Part shown: piece by piece, positions 54,393-63,315 of the stretch
How positions within the stretch are numbered: position 1 is the first letter of the stretch
Layout of the letters: the number at the start of each line of letters is the position of its first letter
Assembly: GCA_023409975.1 (NCBI GenBank)
Contig: JAEYQO010000104.1
Coordinates: 12,023 to 76,022 of the forward strand
Length of the DNA: 64,000 nucleotides
Direction: 5' to 3'
Source of the DNA: Bacteroidota bacterium
Lineage (GTDB): Bacteria > Bacteroidota > Bacteroidia > Chitinophagales > Chitinophagaceae
Notes under the pieces: model-generated
Database searches by the model: none
Told to the model about the DNA's origin: nothing
What the model saw: only the letters and a program-made list of their open reading frames with translations
Translations under genes and position numbers: made by a program

Positions 54393-57300
54393 AAAGATTG
54401 ATTGGATTAATTGTCTGTATCCTGACCTGTGCCATCGTGAAAGCCCAGATCAATATCGACACGACCAGCAAAAGGATCGAAGACTCTTTAGCTGTAATAC
54501 TGAATCCTGAGGATACGATAGTCTCCCGGGTTGTTCTCATAGGAGATGCCGGAGCGCTTGTCAATGGCGAACAGCCAGTTATTGCCGCTGTAAGGAAGCA
54601 TATCCCGTTAAATGAAAAGACCACTGTGGTATTCCTGGGTGATAATCTCTACCGGGTGGGTCTGCCGGACGAACAATCTGTCTACTACCAGGAAGCTCGC
54701 TCAGCTCTCGATACCCAGGTGAATCTTGTAAACCGCACCCCCGCAAGAGCATACTTCATTCCCGGAAATCACGACTGGGATAACGGCGGCCCCGGTGGCT
54801 GGGCAGCTGTACTACGCCAGCAACGCTATATTGACGCTATCTCAAATGAAACCATCCAGTTTCATCCCAAAGAGGGTTGCCCCGGGCCGGTAGCCGTTGA
54901 TATCTCAGATAGCGTAGTGCTTGTCATGATGGATAGTCACTGGTGGCTGCATTCAAATGATAAACCAGGAATCGAGTCCGATTGTCCGCAAAAAACCAAA
55001 GCAGAAGTTCTCGTTGAACTGGAAGATATACTTGTGGAGAATCATCGTAAACTGGTGCTTTTCGCAGTGCACCATCCCTTTATCAGTAACGGTATCCACG
55101 GCGGCTACTTCACCTGGAAACAGCATCTATTCCCCTTCACAGATCTCCGGAAGTATCTGTACATCCCTTTACCGGGTCTGGGCTCTATATATCCTATCTC
55201 GCGTAGCGTGTTTGGCACACCACAGGATCTGCCACACCCGCTTTATGTCGATCTGATCAGTCGGGTCAGCGATGTCTTAAAAACTCATCCACATGTGCTG
55301 CACGTCGCCGGTCATGAACACAACCTTCAGTACTTCACCGATAGCGGCGCTCACTACATTATTTCAGGCTCAGGGTGTAAAAAGACTCGCGTGGAAGATG
55401 GACGGAATTCGCAGTACGTTTCCGCCCGACTCGGTTTCGCCACGCTTGAGATTTCTACCAATAACAATGTGAAGCTATCCTTCTATGAAGTAGAACCCGA
55501 TTCTTTCACTCTGGCCTTCCAAAGGGATATCATGAATTTCACCTCTCTGCCTCCTATCGAAGACACTGTAGCGCGCACCGTTGTCTTACAGGAATACCGG
55601 GACAGTGTTCTTGCACCCGCAAGTCTGCAGTATCGAAAATCCGGGCCTATGCGACGGCTGATCCTCGGAAATAACTATCGTTCCGAGTGGTCTACTCCCG
55701 TAATGTTCCGCGAATTCAACATTCAAAAAGAGAAAGGTGGCTTTAAGATAACGGGCAGAGGCGGTGGAAAACAAACTAAATCGCTCCATCTTGTTGACCG
55801 AACGGGAAGCGAATGGGTGCTAAGGACGCTCGATAAGGATCCGGAACTCGCCATTCCCCAAAATTTCCGGGGTGGGGCAGCCCAGGATGTCGTGCAGGAT
55901 ATGATCTCCGCCTCCTATCCTTATGCTCACCTGGTGGTGCCAGGCCTTGCGCGTGCGGTAAATGTAACCCAGGCCAGTCCGGAGATATATTTCGTTCCTG
56001 ATGATCCCGCTCTCGGATACTACAGGCAGCTTTTCGCCAACAAAATTGCCTATCTCGAAAGAAAAGATCCTGTTCCTGCCGGTATCAACACCCGGAGCAC
56101 TTTTAAGGTGATCAATAAATTGCTGGATGAGGATGACCATGTGATCGATCAGAAGGAAGTGCTAAAAGCACGGTTGCTGGATATCTTGATCGGTGACTGG
56201 GACAGGCATATGGATCAGTGGAAATGGGCAGTTCTCGATACAGGGAAAGGTAAAATCTATCACCCCATTCCTAAAGATCGTGATATGGCCTTCTTCAACT
56301 CCGATGGTTTGGCCATGGACTGGGCTACCAGAAGACGGCTGCCATTCATGAGAGGATTCAAATACGATATTCATAAAATTAACTGGATGGGCTTTTCTGC
56401 CCGGGATTTTGACCGGTTTTTTATGAATGCTCTGGAGGAAGATGACTGGAGTCAGACTATCAAAGAATTCACTACACAGATGACTGACTCTGCGATCCAC
56501 TCCGCAGTTCGCAGACTGCCACGAGAGATCTATCCGCTCAGTGGTGATACCATCATTTCTAAACTGAAAGCCCGTCGGGGCAAACTTTATGACGAGGGTA
56601 TGACCTACTACCGCTTCCTGGCAAGAGAAGTCAATATCACCGGAAGCAATAAACAGGAATTTTTCAACGTAATAGGGACGGATACCGGCACCTGGGTAAA
56701 AGTACATGCCCGTAGCAGCGAAGGGGATACTAATATGCTGGTCTACGATAGGCTGTTCGACAACAAACTCACTAAGGAGATCAGACTGTATGGTTTTAAT
56801 GGAGACGATGTTTTCAATGTCTCCGGCAAAAAAGGAATGAGGGTCAGACTCATTGGTGGTAAGGGCATCGATACCTTCAGGGTCGATGGCTCCATCAAGA
56901 CCTTCGTTTATGATGTCAACACTGAACCCAATCAGTTGTTGAGCGGATCGAGAACCAAGAACAGAATGGAGTCAGACCCACTGGTAAATCGCTACGATAT
57001 CTACGAGTTCGAGTACGATTCCCGGAAGTTTCCCAAAGTAAACTTTGGCTTCAATAGCGAAGATGGATTAATGGTGGGGCTGGGCTTTGAACGACGCACA
57101 CACGGTTTCAGAAGTGAACCTTTCGAATCTGATCATAGTCTACGAACGTTATACTCGTTTTTCGATAATGCCTACAACATCCGTTATAGAGGAACATTTA
57201 ATCACCTTTTCAGAAAATATGATCTGCTGATCAATAGCGAACTCTATAATCCGGTTTTAAACAATTTCTTCGGTCTGGGTAATGAAACGGTAAGAGATCC

Positions 57301-58087
57301 GGAAACACCGATGTACTATTACCGGGTGCGGTACAAGTACCTCGCTTACGATCTGCAGGTCAGAAAACGGATGTTTGGTCACAAGTTCGCCGTCGCTGCA
57401 GGACCTTCATTCTACCACTACTGGATGAGGGAAGAAGACAATCGGGGAAGAATCATGGATCAGCCGGAAGTACAGGGCTTCGACTCCTCAAGTGTGTTTG
57501 GGCTAAAGACTTATGTCGGGGGTAAGATCGATATGATCATCAACAACCTTAATCATGAGTTCAACCCTACCCGGGGAGTATTCTGGGATACTGAATTAAG
57601 ATACTTTGCCGGCCTCAATAATAACAGTGTTCCGCTCTTTCGTCTCCAGTCTGATATGACTGTCTACGCCAGCCTGGCCAATTATCAGCGATTACTTGCA
57701 GTACTCAGAATCGGCGGTGGCCACATTTTCAGCGACAATTTCGAATTTTTTCAAGCCCTCAACCTGGGTGCTAATAATTTCCTGAGGGGCTTCAGAAAAA
57801 ATCGCTTTTCCGGTTCCTCCCTTGCCTATGCAAGTATTGAACTGCGCTACCGCCTGAAAACGATCCGGTCTCCGATTCTTCCGGGTTCCTTTGGTCTCGT
57901 CGCTTTCGATGATATCGGACGTGTCTGGGTAAGGAATGAATCATCTAAGGTCTGGCACAATGCCTTCGGCGGCGGCGTGTATTATATGCCTTTCGATCTG
58001 TTCAATATCGCGATCACGGTAGCCAGCTCGGAAGAAGAAACACTTTTCAATTTCACCGCAGGTGCACGTCTAAGCCTGTATTTCTAA
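54389..58087 (+). CDS. Fusion: calcineurin-like phosphoesterase + kinase-like region + BamA/D15-type outer-membrane barrel (1232 aa)
   Basis: Signal peptide (about 1-19, ending VKAQ). Residues ~45-335 are a metallophosphoesterase: GDAG, FLGDNLYR, GNHDWD, AVHHPFIS, HVAGHEHNLQ. The middle (~450-650) has a glycine-rich stretch (456-460), WVLRTLDKDP, the loop GDWDRHMDQW (Asp603, Asp605, His607, Asp609) and KDRDMAF (Asp630, Asp632), reminiscent of HipA/PI4K/Fam20-type kinase catalytic loops; this is my inference. From ~880 to the end it is strand-rich and ends LSLYF, like a Bam/Omp85-type barrel. Likely in the outer membrane with periplasmic enzymatic parts. It ends 10 nt before the HD gene. Confidence 0.85.
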   Translation: MKRLIGLIVCILTCAIVKAQINIDTTSKRIEDSLAVILNPEDTIVSRVVLIGDAGALVNGEQPVIAAVRKHIPLNEKTTVVFLGDNLYRVGLPDEQSVYYQEARSALDTQVNLVNRTPARAYFIPGNHDWDNGGPGGWAAVLRQQRYIDAISNETIQFHPKEGCPGPVAVDISDSVVLVMMDSHWWLHSNDKPGIESDCPQKTKAEVLVELEDILVENHRKLVLFAVHHPFISNGIHGGYFTWKQHLFPFTDLRKYLYIPLPGLGSIYPISRSVFGTPQDLPHPLYVDLISRVSDVLKTHPHVLHVAGHEHNLQYFTDSGAHYIISGSGCKKTRVEDGRNSQYVSARLGFATLEISTNNNVKLSFYEVEPDSFTLAFQRDIMNFTSLPPIEDTVARTVVLQEYRDSVLAPASLQYRKSGPMRRLILGNNYRSEWSTPVMFREFNIQKEKGGFKITGRGGGKQTKSLHLVDRTGSEWVLRTLDKDPELAIPQNFRGGAAQDVVQDMISASYPYAHLVVPGLARAVNVTQASPEIYFVPDDPALGYYRQLFANKIAYLERKDPVPAGINTRSTFKVINKLLDEDDHVIDQKEVLKARLLDILIGDWDRHMDQWKWAVLDTGKGKIYHPIPKDRDMAFFNSDGLAMDWATRRRLPFMRGFKYDIHKINWMGFSARDFDRFFMNALEEDDWSQTIKEFTTQMTDSAIHSAVRRLPREIYPLSGDTIISKLKARRGKLYDEGMTYYRFLAREVNITGSNKQEFFNVIGTDTGTWVKVHARSSEGDTNMLVYDRLFDNKLTKEIRLYGFNGDDVFNVSGKKGMRVRLIGGKGIDTFRVDGSIKTFVYDVNTEPNQLLSGSRTKNRMESDPLVNRYDIYEFEYDSRKFPKVNFGFNSEDGLMVGLGFERRTHGFRSEPFESDHSLRTLYSFFDNAYNIRYRGTFNHLFRKYDLLINSELYNPVLNNFFGLGNETVRDPETPMYYYRVRYKYLAYDLQVRKRMFGHKFAVAAGPSFYHYWMREEDNRGRIMDQPEVQGFDSSSVFGLKTYVGGKIDMIINNLNHEFNPTRGVFWDTELRYFAGLNNNSVPLFRLQSDMTVYASLANYQRLLAVLRIGGGHIFSDNFEFFQALNLGANNFLRGFRKNRFSGSSLAYASIELRYRLKTIRSPILPGSFGLVAFDDIGRVWVRNESSKVWHNAFGGGVYYMPFDLFNIAITVASSEEETLFNFTAGARLSLYF

Positions 58088-58097
58088 ATCGTAGCGT

Positions 58098-59336
58098 ATG
58101 GCAGACACTATATACAAGAAGATATCAGACCACGTGACGGAAATCTTCGAAGAATACCACCACCCCAACCTGGTTTACCACAATCTCGACCACACCAAAA
58201 CCGTTGTGGAAAGGACTCAGGAAATTGCTGCGCATTACCAACTAGAAGAACAGGATATGCTGATTCTGTATATAGCAGCCTGGTTCCACGACACCGGGCA
58301 CCTCGTTTCTGATATAGCAACGCATGAGGAAAAAAGTGTGGAATTCATGAAGAGTTTCATGACAGAGCAGGATGTACAGCCCAATGTGATGGAAAAGGCA
58401 GAAGCCCTGATCCGGGCAACACGGATGCCGCACGCTCCGGCCAATCTGCTGGAAGAGATCATCTGCGATGCCGATACCTATCATTTTGGCACCTCAGACT
58501 TCAAAAGGACCAATAAGCAAATCCAGAAAGAATATAGACTACGCAACTATAAAACCCTGCTGCTGGAGTGGGAAAAGAATACGCTTGAACTACTTGAACG
58601 CCACCAGTTCTTTACTTCCTACTGTAAAACTCTCCTTTCTGAAGGAAAGCAAAAGAACATCAGCAGGGTGCGTAAAAAGTATGTCAAGGCCGTTAATGAG
58701 ACGAATGTAGCTGAAGAGGAACTTGCAGATCAGGACCCGAAGCTGGCAAAGCAGAAACAAAGTCTTGTCACAAGGGGTATCCAGACGATGCTGCGGTTGA
58801 CTTCAGAAAATCATCTTCAGTTAAGTGGTATGGCAGATGGTAAGGCCAATATCCTCATCTCCGTAAATGCGATCATCATCTCTGTCGTTCTCTCCGTACT
58901 GGTGCGAAAACTGGAGGTCGACAGGCATCTCACCATACCAACGATTCTGTTTCTTGGCTTCTCTGTTACAACTATCGTGATCGCGATCCTTGCTACGATG
59001 CCAAAGATCTCAGAAGGTAAGTTCAGCAAGGACGATGTGCTCAATAAAAGGATCAATCTCCTGTTTTTCGGAAATTTCTACAAGTCTACCCTTGACGAGT
59101 ATGAATGGGGCATGAGTTACCTCATGAAAGACAAAGATTATCTCTACGGGTCGCTGGTGAAGGATATTCACCAACTAGGCGTGGTGCTGGCCCGGAAATA
59201 TAAGCTGGTCCGACTGGCCTATACCGTTTTCATGATTGGTATTATCATTTCAGTGATAGCCTTCACTTTAGCCACTATTCTGGCAAAACCCTCATCTGTG
59301 ACCACGGTAGTAATGCCGGATGGCATACCACTATAA
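58098..59336 (+). CDS. HD-domain protein fused to Pycsar effector-type membrane domain (DUF5706)
   Basis: 412 residues. N-terminal HD phosphohydrolase fold: His28/His32 (YHNLDH), His64-Asp65 (WFHDTGH) and Asp124 (CDADTYHFG). After a charged linker, residues ~225-400 match the PycTM/DUF5706 pattern: NHLQLSGMADGKANILISVN, helices at about 251-269, 279-300 and 373-395. PycTM proteins are the membrane effectors of Pycsar, in which a cyclase makes cCMP or cUMP during phage infection. Here the HD domain might hydrolyse or sense a nucleotide (inference). The class III cyclase two genes downstream is the natural partner. Confidence 0.88.
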   Translation: MADTIYKKISDHVTEIFEEYHHPNLVYHNLDHTKTVVERTQEIAAHYQLEEQDMLILYIAAWFHDTGHLVSDIATHEEKSVEFMKSFMTEQDVQPNVMEKAEALIRATRMPHAPANLLEEIICDADTYHFGTSDFKRTNKQIQKEYRLRNYKTLLLEWEKNTLELLERHQFFTSYCKTLLSEGKQKNISRVRKKYVKAVNETNVAEEELADQDPKLAKQKQSLVTRGIQTMLRLTSENHLQLSGMADGKANILISVNAIIISVVLSVLVRKLEVDRHLTIPTILFLGFSVTTIVIAILATMPKISEGKFSKDDVLNKRINLLFFGNFYKSTLDEYEWGMSYLMKDKDYLYGSLVKDIHQLGVVLARKYKLVRLAYTVFMIGIIISVIAFTLATILAKPSSVTTVVMPDGIPL

Positions 59337-59349
59337 AATCGTTGAAACA

Positions 59350-61389
59350 ATGTACTACAACAGGGATCTGAGCTGGCTGGGTTTCAATTATCGTGTGTTG
59401 AAGGAGGCTGCGTCTCCAGACGTACCTCTGATCGAAAGATTCCGGTTTCTTTCAATATTCTCCTCCAATCTGGATGAGTTCTTTCGGGTTCGGTACCCCT
59501 CGGTGCTGGCTCTTTCAACACTTAAACCAAAGACGAGGAAAAAGGTTTCGGGCGCAAAGGATATAGATTGGGGAACCATGATTCAGGAGGAGATCCGACA
59601 GCAGCAGGAAGAATATGGCCAGATACTGACAGGGCAATTGATTCCGGAGCTGGAATCTGAAGGGATCGTCCTCTACTACAATCAACCCCTCCGGCAGGAA
59701 CACCGTGCTGAAGTCAGAGAACTGTTCCTGTCGCGTGTCCTGGCCTTCGTACAGCCAGTGTTCCTCGAAATGCCTATCGATCAGCAATTCACTCCTGAAA
59801 ATAATCAGCTTTATCTGATCAATACGCTGGCGGTGAAGGACTCTCCACTCCTGAAACACGCAGTCGTGAAGATTCCCCGGGACAATCTGCCAAGGTTTTA
59901 CAAACTTTCACCGCTGGATGGCAAGGAGTATATCATCTTCCTCGACGATATTATTCGTGAGAATACTGACTGTGTATTTCCCGGCTTCGAAGTGACAGGA
60001 ACCTACAGCTTCAAGATCAACAGGGATGCTGAACTGATACTTGATGACGAATACACTGATGATCTCCTCCGGAAAATAGAAAAACAACTCAGAAAGCGCG
60101 ATTTCGGACCACCCTCCAGATTCCTCTTCGAAGAGTCGATGCCCAGAAATCTGCAGTTGTTCATCGCATCCTCGTTCGGGATAGAACACGATGAAATGTT
60201 TGCCGGTAGCCGCTATCACAACCTCAGAGATCTCGCAGATCTCCCTGTGAAAAAAGAACACCTCCTCTTTCCGCCTCTTAAACCATTGTCATCTCCCAAG
60301 TTGTTCGACTGCAGCGATATTTTTCGGCTGATTGAGGAGCGAGATGTGTTGCTTCATTTTCCCTACGACTCCTATAATCCCATCCTGATCTATTTCAACC
60401 AGGCTGCCATCGATCCGGATGTCAGCGAAATATACATCACCTTGTATAGGGTGGCCACCGATTCGTTGATTGTTAACGCACTCATTACAGCCGCCCGAAA
60501 CGGAAAGAAGGTAACCGTCTTCATTGAACTGAAAGCGCGTTTCGATGAAGCCAACAATATTCTCTGGAGCAAAAGAATGAAAGAGGCGGGTATCAATATC
60601 GTAGTCAGCATACCCGAAATTAAGGTCCACTCTAAGATCGCACTGGTCCGAAAAAGGGGTGAAAATGGCAAAAGCTACTCCATTTTGAGTACGGGGAATT
60701 TTAACGAAAGTACAGCCCGCTTCTACACAGACCACACCCTCCTTACCGCCGATCAGGAGCTAAATGATGAATTATTGAGTCTGTTTAGATTTTTGGCTGA
60801 AAGAAGAATTCCCGAAAAGAGCGATATGAACTTCAGCAGACTGCTCGTCGCTCAGTTTAACCTGGTTGATGCTCTGGAAGCACTGATCCAGAACGAGATC
60901 GATAAAGCCGGAAGAGGGGAGTCCGCCCGGATCAGGATTAAAGTCAATAACCTGGAAGAAAAGGGTATGATCGCTCAGCTTTATCGCGCCAGCCAGGCTG
61001 GTGTTAAAGTGGAACTGATCGTCCGAAGTATCTGTTGCATCGTTCCCGGAATACAAAATCTCAGTGAAAATATCGAGATCAGAAGAATTGTCGATCGCTT
61101 TCTGGAACATACCAGAATCTTCATATTTGGCGATGATGAGGATTATACACTCATTATGGGGTCCTCAGACTGGATGACTCGCAATCTGTATAGAAGGGTA
61201 GAGGTGTGTACTAGCATAGATGATCCCGTATGCCGAAAGGAACTGCTGGATTACTTTAAAATTCAGTGGATGGATAATAGTAAGGCAGTCAGACTCACCA
61301 GCGACATGAAGAACGAGTCTTTACCTGCAGATCCCCCGCCCGTAAATGCGCAGGCACGCATTTATCAATACCTGGAGGAAAGGATATGA
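59350..61389 (+). CDS. ppk1: Polyphosphate kinase 1
   Basis: 679 residues from ATG 59350 (YYNRDLSWLGFNYRVL right after the start, as in the family); an in-frame ATG at 59320 would overlap the HD gene by 17 nt. Autophosphorylated His427 lies in IKVHSK, equivalent to E. coli His435; second conserved His462 in FYTDHT. RVATDSLIVNALITAARNGKKV and the C-terminal MGSSDWMTRNLYRRVEV are typical. It polymerises ATP gamma-phosphates into polyphosphate at the membrane, linked to stress responses and survival. Its 3' end overlaps the cyclase gene by 4 nt. Confidence 0.95.
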   Translation: MYYNRDLSWLGFNYRVLKEAASPDVPLIERFRFLSIFSSNLDEFFRVRYPSVLALSTLKPKTRKKVSGAKDIDWGTMIQEEIRQQQEEYGQILTGQLIPELESEGIVLYYNQPLRQEHRAEVRELFLSRVLAFVQPVFLEMPIDQQFTPENNQLYLINTLAVKDSPLLKHAVVKIPRDNLPRFYKLSPLDGKEYIIFLDDIIRENTDCVFPGFEVTGTYSFKINRDAELILDDEYTDDLLRKIEKQLRKRDFGPPSRFLFEESMPRNLQLFIASSFGIEHDEMFAGSRYHNLRDLADLPVKKEHLLFPPLKPLSSPKLFDCSDIFRLIEERDVLLHFPYDSYNPILIYFNQAAIDPDVSEIYITLYRVATDSLIVNALITAARNGKKVTVFIELKARFDEANNILWSKRMKEAGINIVVSIPEIKVHSKIALVRKRGENGKSYSILSTGNFNESTARFYTDHTLLTADQELNDELLSLFRFLAERRIPEKSDMNFSRLLVAQFNLVDALEALIQNEIDKAGRGESARIRIKVNNLEEKGMIAQLYRASQAGVKVELIVRSICCIVPGIQNLSENIEIRRIVDRFLEHTRIFIFGDDEDYTLIMGSSDWMTRNLYRRVEVCTSIDDPVCRKELLDYFKIQWMDNSKAVRLTSDMKNESLPADPPPVNAQARIYQYLEERI

Positions 61390-62489
61390 AGTGGGTAAAA
61401 TCCGTCACCAACCATTTTTCAGTCATTTCCCGTTATAGGTATAAATGGGTCTTAATCATTGCCATTTGCTGGACTTTGATCGACGTGATCGGGTGGATAC
61501 GTTTCATGAATAAACCTTATGATGAGCGTTCCGATACCGTTTACCAGTTTCTTACACCAGGTGCAGTGGTGCTCCGGGCGGTAATCGATTTCGTCGTGAG
61601 TTTGTTTATGGCTAACCTTCTGGTTTTCAGGCTCAAGCGGCTCTTTCGCACCTATCCGCTTTTCTTTACCATTTTTTTGAAAACACTGGTTCTGGTCATC
61701 GCCTCATTTTTTATGAATTTTCTGGTGCACATGACCTATTCGCTTTTTACCCTTCACCTTAGCCTCGATCAAAGCTACCTGAACTTCAAGGGGGAGGTCC
61801 TTCACAGGGCCTGGTTGCTCGATAAAATGTCTAATTGGTTCGTCATTTTTATCATCACGCAGCTCCTGATGGAAATCAATGAAAAGTACTCACCAGGCGT
61901 GTTTTTCGATATACTCACCGGCCGATATATCCAGCCGCGTATCGAAAAGCGGATCATTATGTTCATGGACCTGAAAGATTCGACCCCCATTGCTGAACAT
62001 TTGGGACACGAAGCTTATTTCCGGTTCATACGCGACTTCGTCTATGCCATCAGTATGGCCCTTCTGGAAAATGAAGGAAGGATTTACCAGTATGTTGGCG
62101 ATGAAGTGGTAGTTTCCTGGCGTTTCAGAAGAAAAAATGCCGTCAGGTGCATCAATGCGCTCATCGCGGCCAGACGATCGATTCAGAAGCGAAGCGAGGG
62201 CTTCCGAAGGGAATACGGGTTTGTGCCGGAGTTTAAGGCTGGAATACATGTTGGCGACGTGACAGTTGGGGAGATAGGTATTATCAAAAAGGATTTGGCG
62301 ATGAGTGGCGATACGATGAATACGACAGCGAGAATTCGTAATGCCTGTACTGAACTGAATCACAAATTCATCGCATCAAAAGAGTTCGTTACCCACCTGA
62401 ATCTGAAAGACTGGCAGGCTGAAAGCCTGGGATTTATTGACCTCAAAGGCAAAGCAAATGGCATAGAGCTTTTTGCTTTGAAGATCTGA
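61386..62489 (+). CDS. Membrane-bound class III nucleotide cyclase
   Basis: 367 residues. Four hydrophobic helices (about 22-40, 59-80, 92-118, 151-163), then a cyclase homology domain at ~187-365. Metal-binding Asp195 (FMDLKDST) and Asp239 (YVGDE) are present, as are the transition-state Asn312 and Arg316 (GDTMNTTARIRN). The usual purine-selecting Lys aligns with Gln235 and the usual Asp with Ala305, so ATP cannot be assumed as substrate. It overlaps ppk1 by 4 nt and abuts the convergent stress-protein gene (1 nt). Confidence 0.92.
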   Translation: MKWVKSVTNHFSVISRYRYKWVLIIAICWTLIDVIGWIRFMNKPYDERSDTVYQFLTPGAVVLRAVIDFVVSLFMANLLVFRLKRLFRTYPLFFTIFLKTLVLVIASFFMNFLVHMTYSLFTLHLSLDQSYLNFKGEVLHRAWLLDKMSNWFVIFIITQLLMEINEKYSPGVFFDILTGRYIQPRIEKRIIMFMDLKDSTPIAEHLGHEAYFRFIRDFVYAISMALLENEGRIYQYVGDEVVVSWRFRRKNAVRCINALIAARRSIQKRSEGFRREYGFVPEFKAGIHVGDVTVGEIGIIKKDLAMSGDTMNTTARIRNACTELNHKFIASKEFVTHLNLKDWQAESLGFIDLKGKANGIELFALKI

Positions 62490-62951
62490 TCACGACTGAA
62501 GGAGCCGTTTGGCCCGGTTGATCTCCTCCTGTTCGCCTTCCGCGATCAGCAGAAATTTGCCTTCTTCAAGCTGCTTGTGGTATTTTTCTTCTTCGTCGTC
62601 AACTCCAAGATTGGTAAGTACAGATGCCAATCCACCCCCGATTAGTCCCAGATCAAGACCTGCGATAGCCCCCACTAAAGCGCCGGCACCATACAGAAAT
62701 CCAAGTCCCGGAATCAGGAAAACTCCTGCCCCCGTGAGTACACCAAGGGCGGCCCCAACTGTTGTTCCAACACCTAAACCTGTGAGATTCAGCGGGTTTT
62801 TGGGCGCAATCCTGGCATCCTCGTCCACCGCTTCCGTTTCCGCTCTTCCAAGTATGGATAGATGTTTTACAGGGAAATTGGCCTCCTTTAGCTTTCTTAC
62901 GGCTACTACAGCCTCGTCATGGGTGTCATAGACTCCTACTGCTGTTTTCAT
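62490..62951 (-). CDS. General stress protein 17M/YflT-like glycine-zipper protein
   Basis: 153 residues. N-terminal YflT domain (VGVYDTHDEAVVAVRKLKEANF, LSILGRAE) followed by a strongly glycine-zipper membrane segment (GLGVGTTVGAALGVLTGAGVF in parts: LGVGTTVGAALGVL, LGFLYGAGALVGAIAGLDLG) and a repeat of the ferredoxin-like fold (KYHKQLEEGKFLLIAEG). The family is induced by heat and salt stress in Bacillus. Convergent with the cyclase gene, with the two ends adjacent. Confidence 0.88.
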   Translation of the reverse strand: MKTAVGVYDTHDEAVVAVRKLKEANFPVKHLSILGRAETEAVDEDARIAPKNPLNLTGLGVGTTVGAALGVLTGAGVFLIPGLGFLYGAGALVGAIAGLDLGLIGGGLASVLTNLGVDDEEEKYHKQLEEGKFLLIAEGEQEEINRAKRLLQS

Positions 62952-63132
62952 GACTAATGTTTTTTTTAATCGGCAAAAAGACTGTACCCTTAGTCAAACT
63001 TTAGAGAGCCGAAAGACCGCATCAGACGTATGCAGGCACAAGCCGATCGCTAATGGAAAATCACCAGGGTGCTATCAGGGATCGGCTGTATTTCTGGATA
63101 TTGCAGAACGGGTGTTACGGAAAAGGAACCAG

Positions 63133-63146
63133 GGTTGGGGGTTGTG
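63133..63146. repeat. Two heptads of the GGTTGNG type
   Basis: GGTTGGG (63133-63139) and GGTTGTG (63140-63146), just left of a palindrome. Confidence 0.5.
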
Positions 63147-63156
63147 TATGCCACAT

Positions 63157-63182
63157 GTAGAGACGTTGCATGCAATGTCTAC
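63157..63182. repeat. Palindromic element centred on TTGCATGCAA
   Basis: GTAGAGACGTTGCAT reads into ATGCAATGTCTAC; apart from a 2-nt bulge and one G-T pair the two halves are complementary around a perfect 10-nt palindromic centre (63166-63175). From memory, a nearly perfect form of this palindrome recurs in several bacterial genomes; I could not check. Confidence 0.6.
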
Positions 63183-63315
63183 GGCCAATATGGTTCGCTA
63201 AGGTCGCGCGATCGGTGTCAGATCCGCTGCTGGTGCGGGAAGAAAATTTTTGGCATGCCAAATGCGGAGGTCAGTTTCTGTCGAGATCCGGGTGAGAACG
63301 GAGGTGTGCTGCGAG

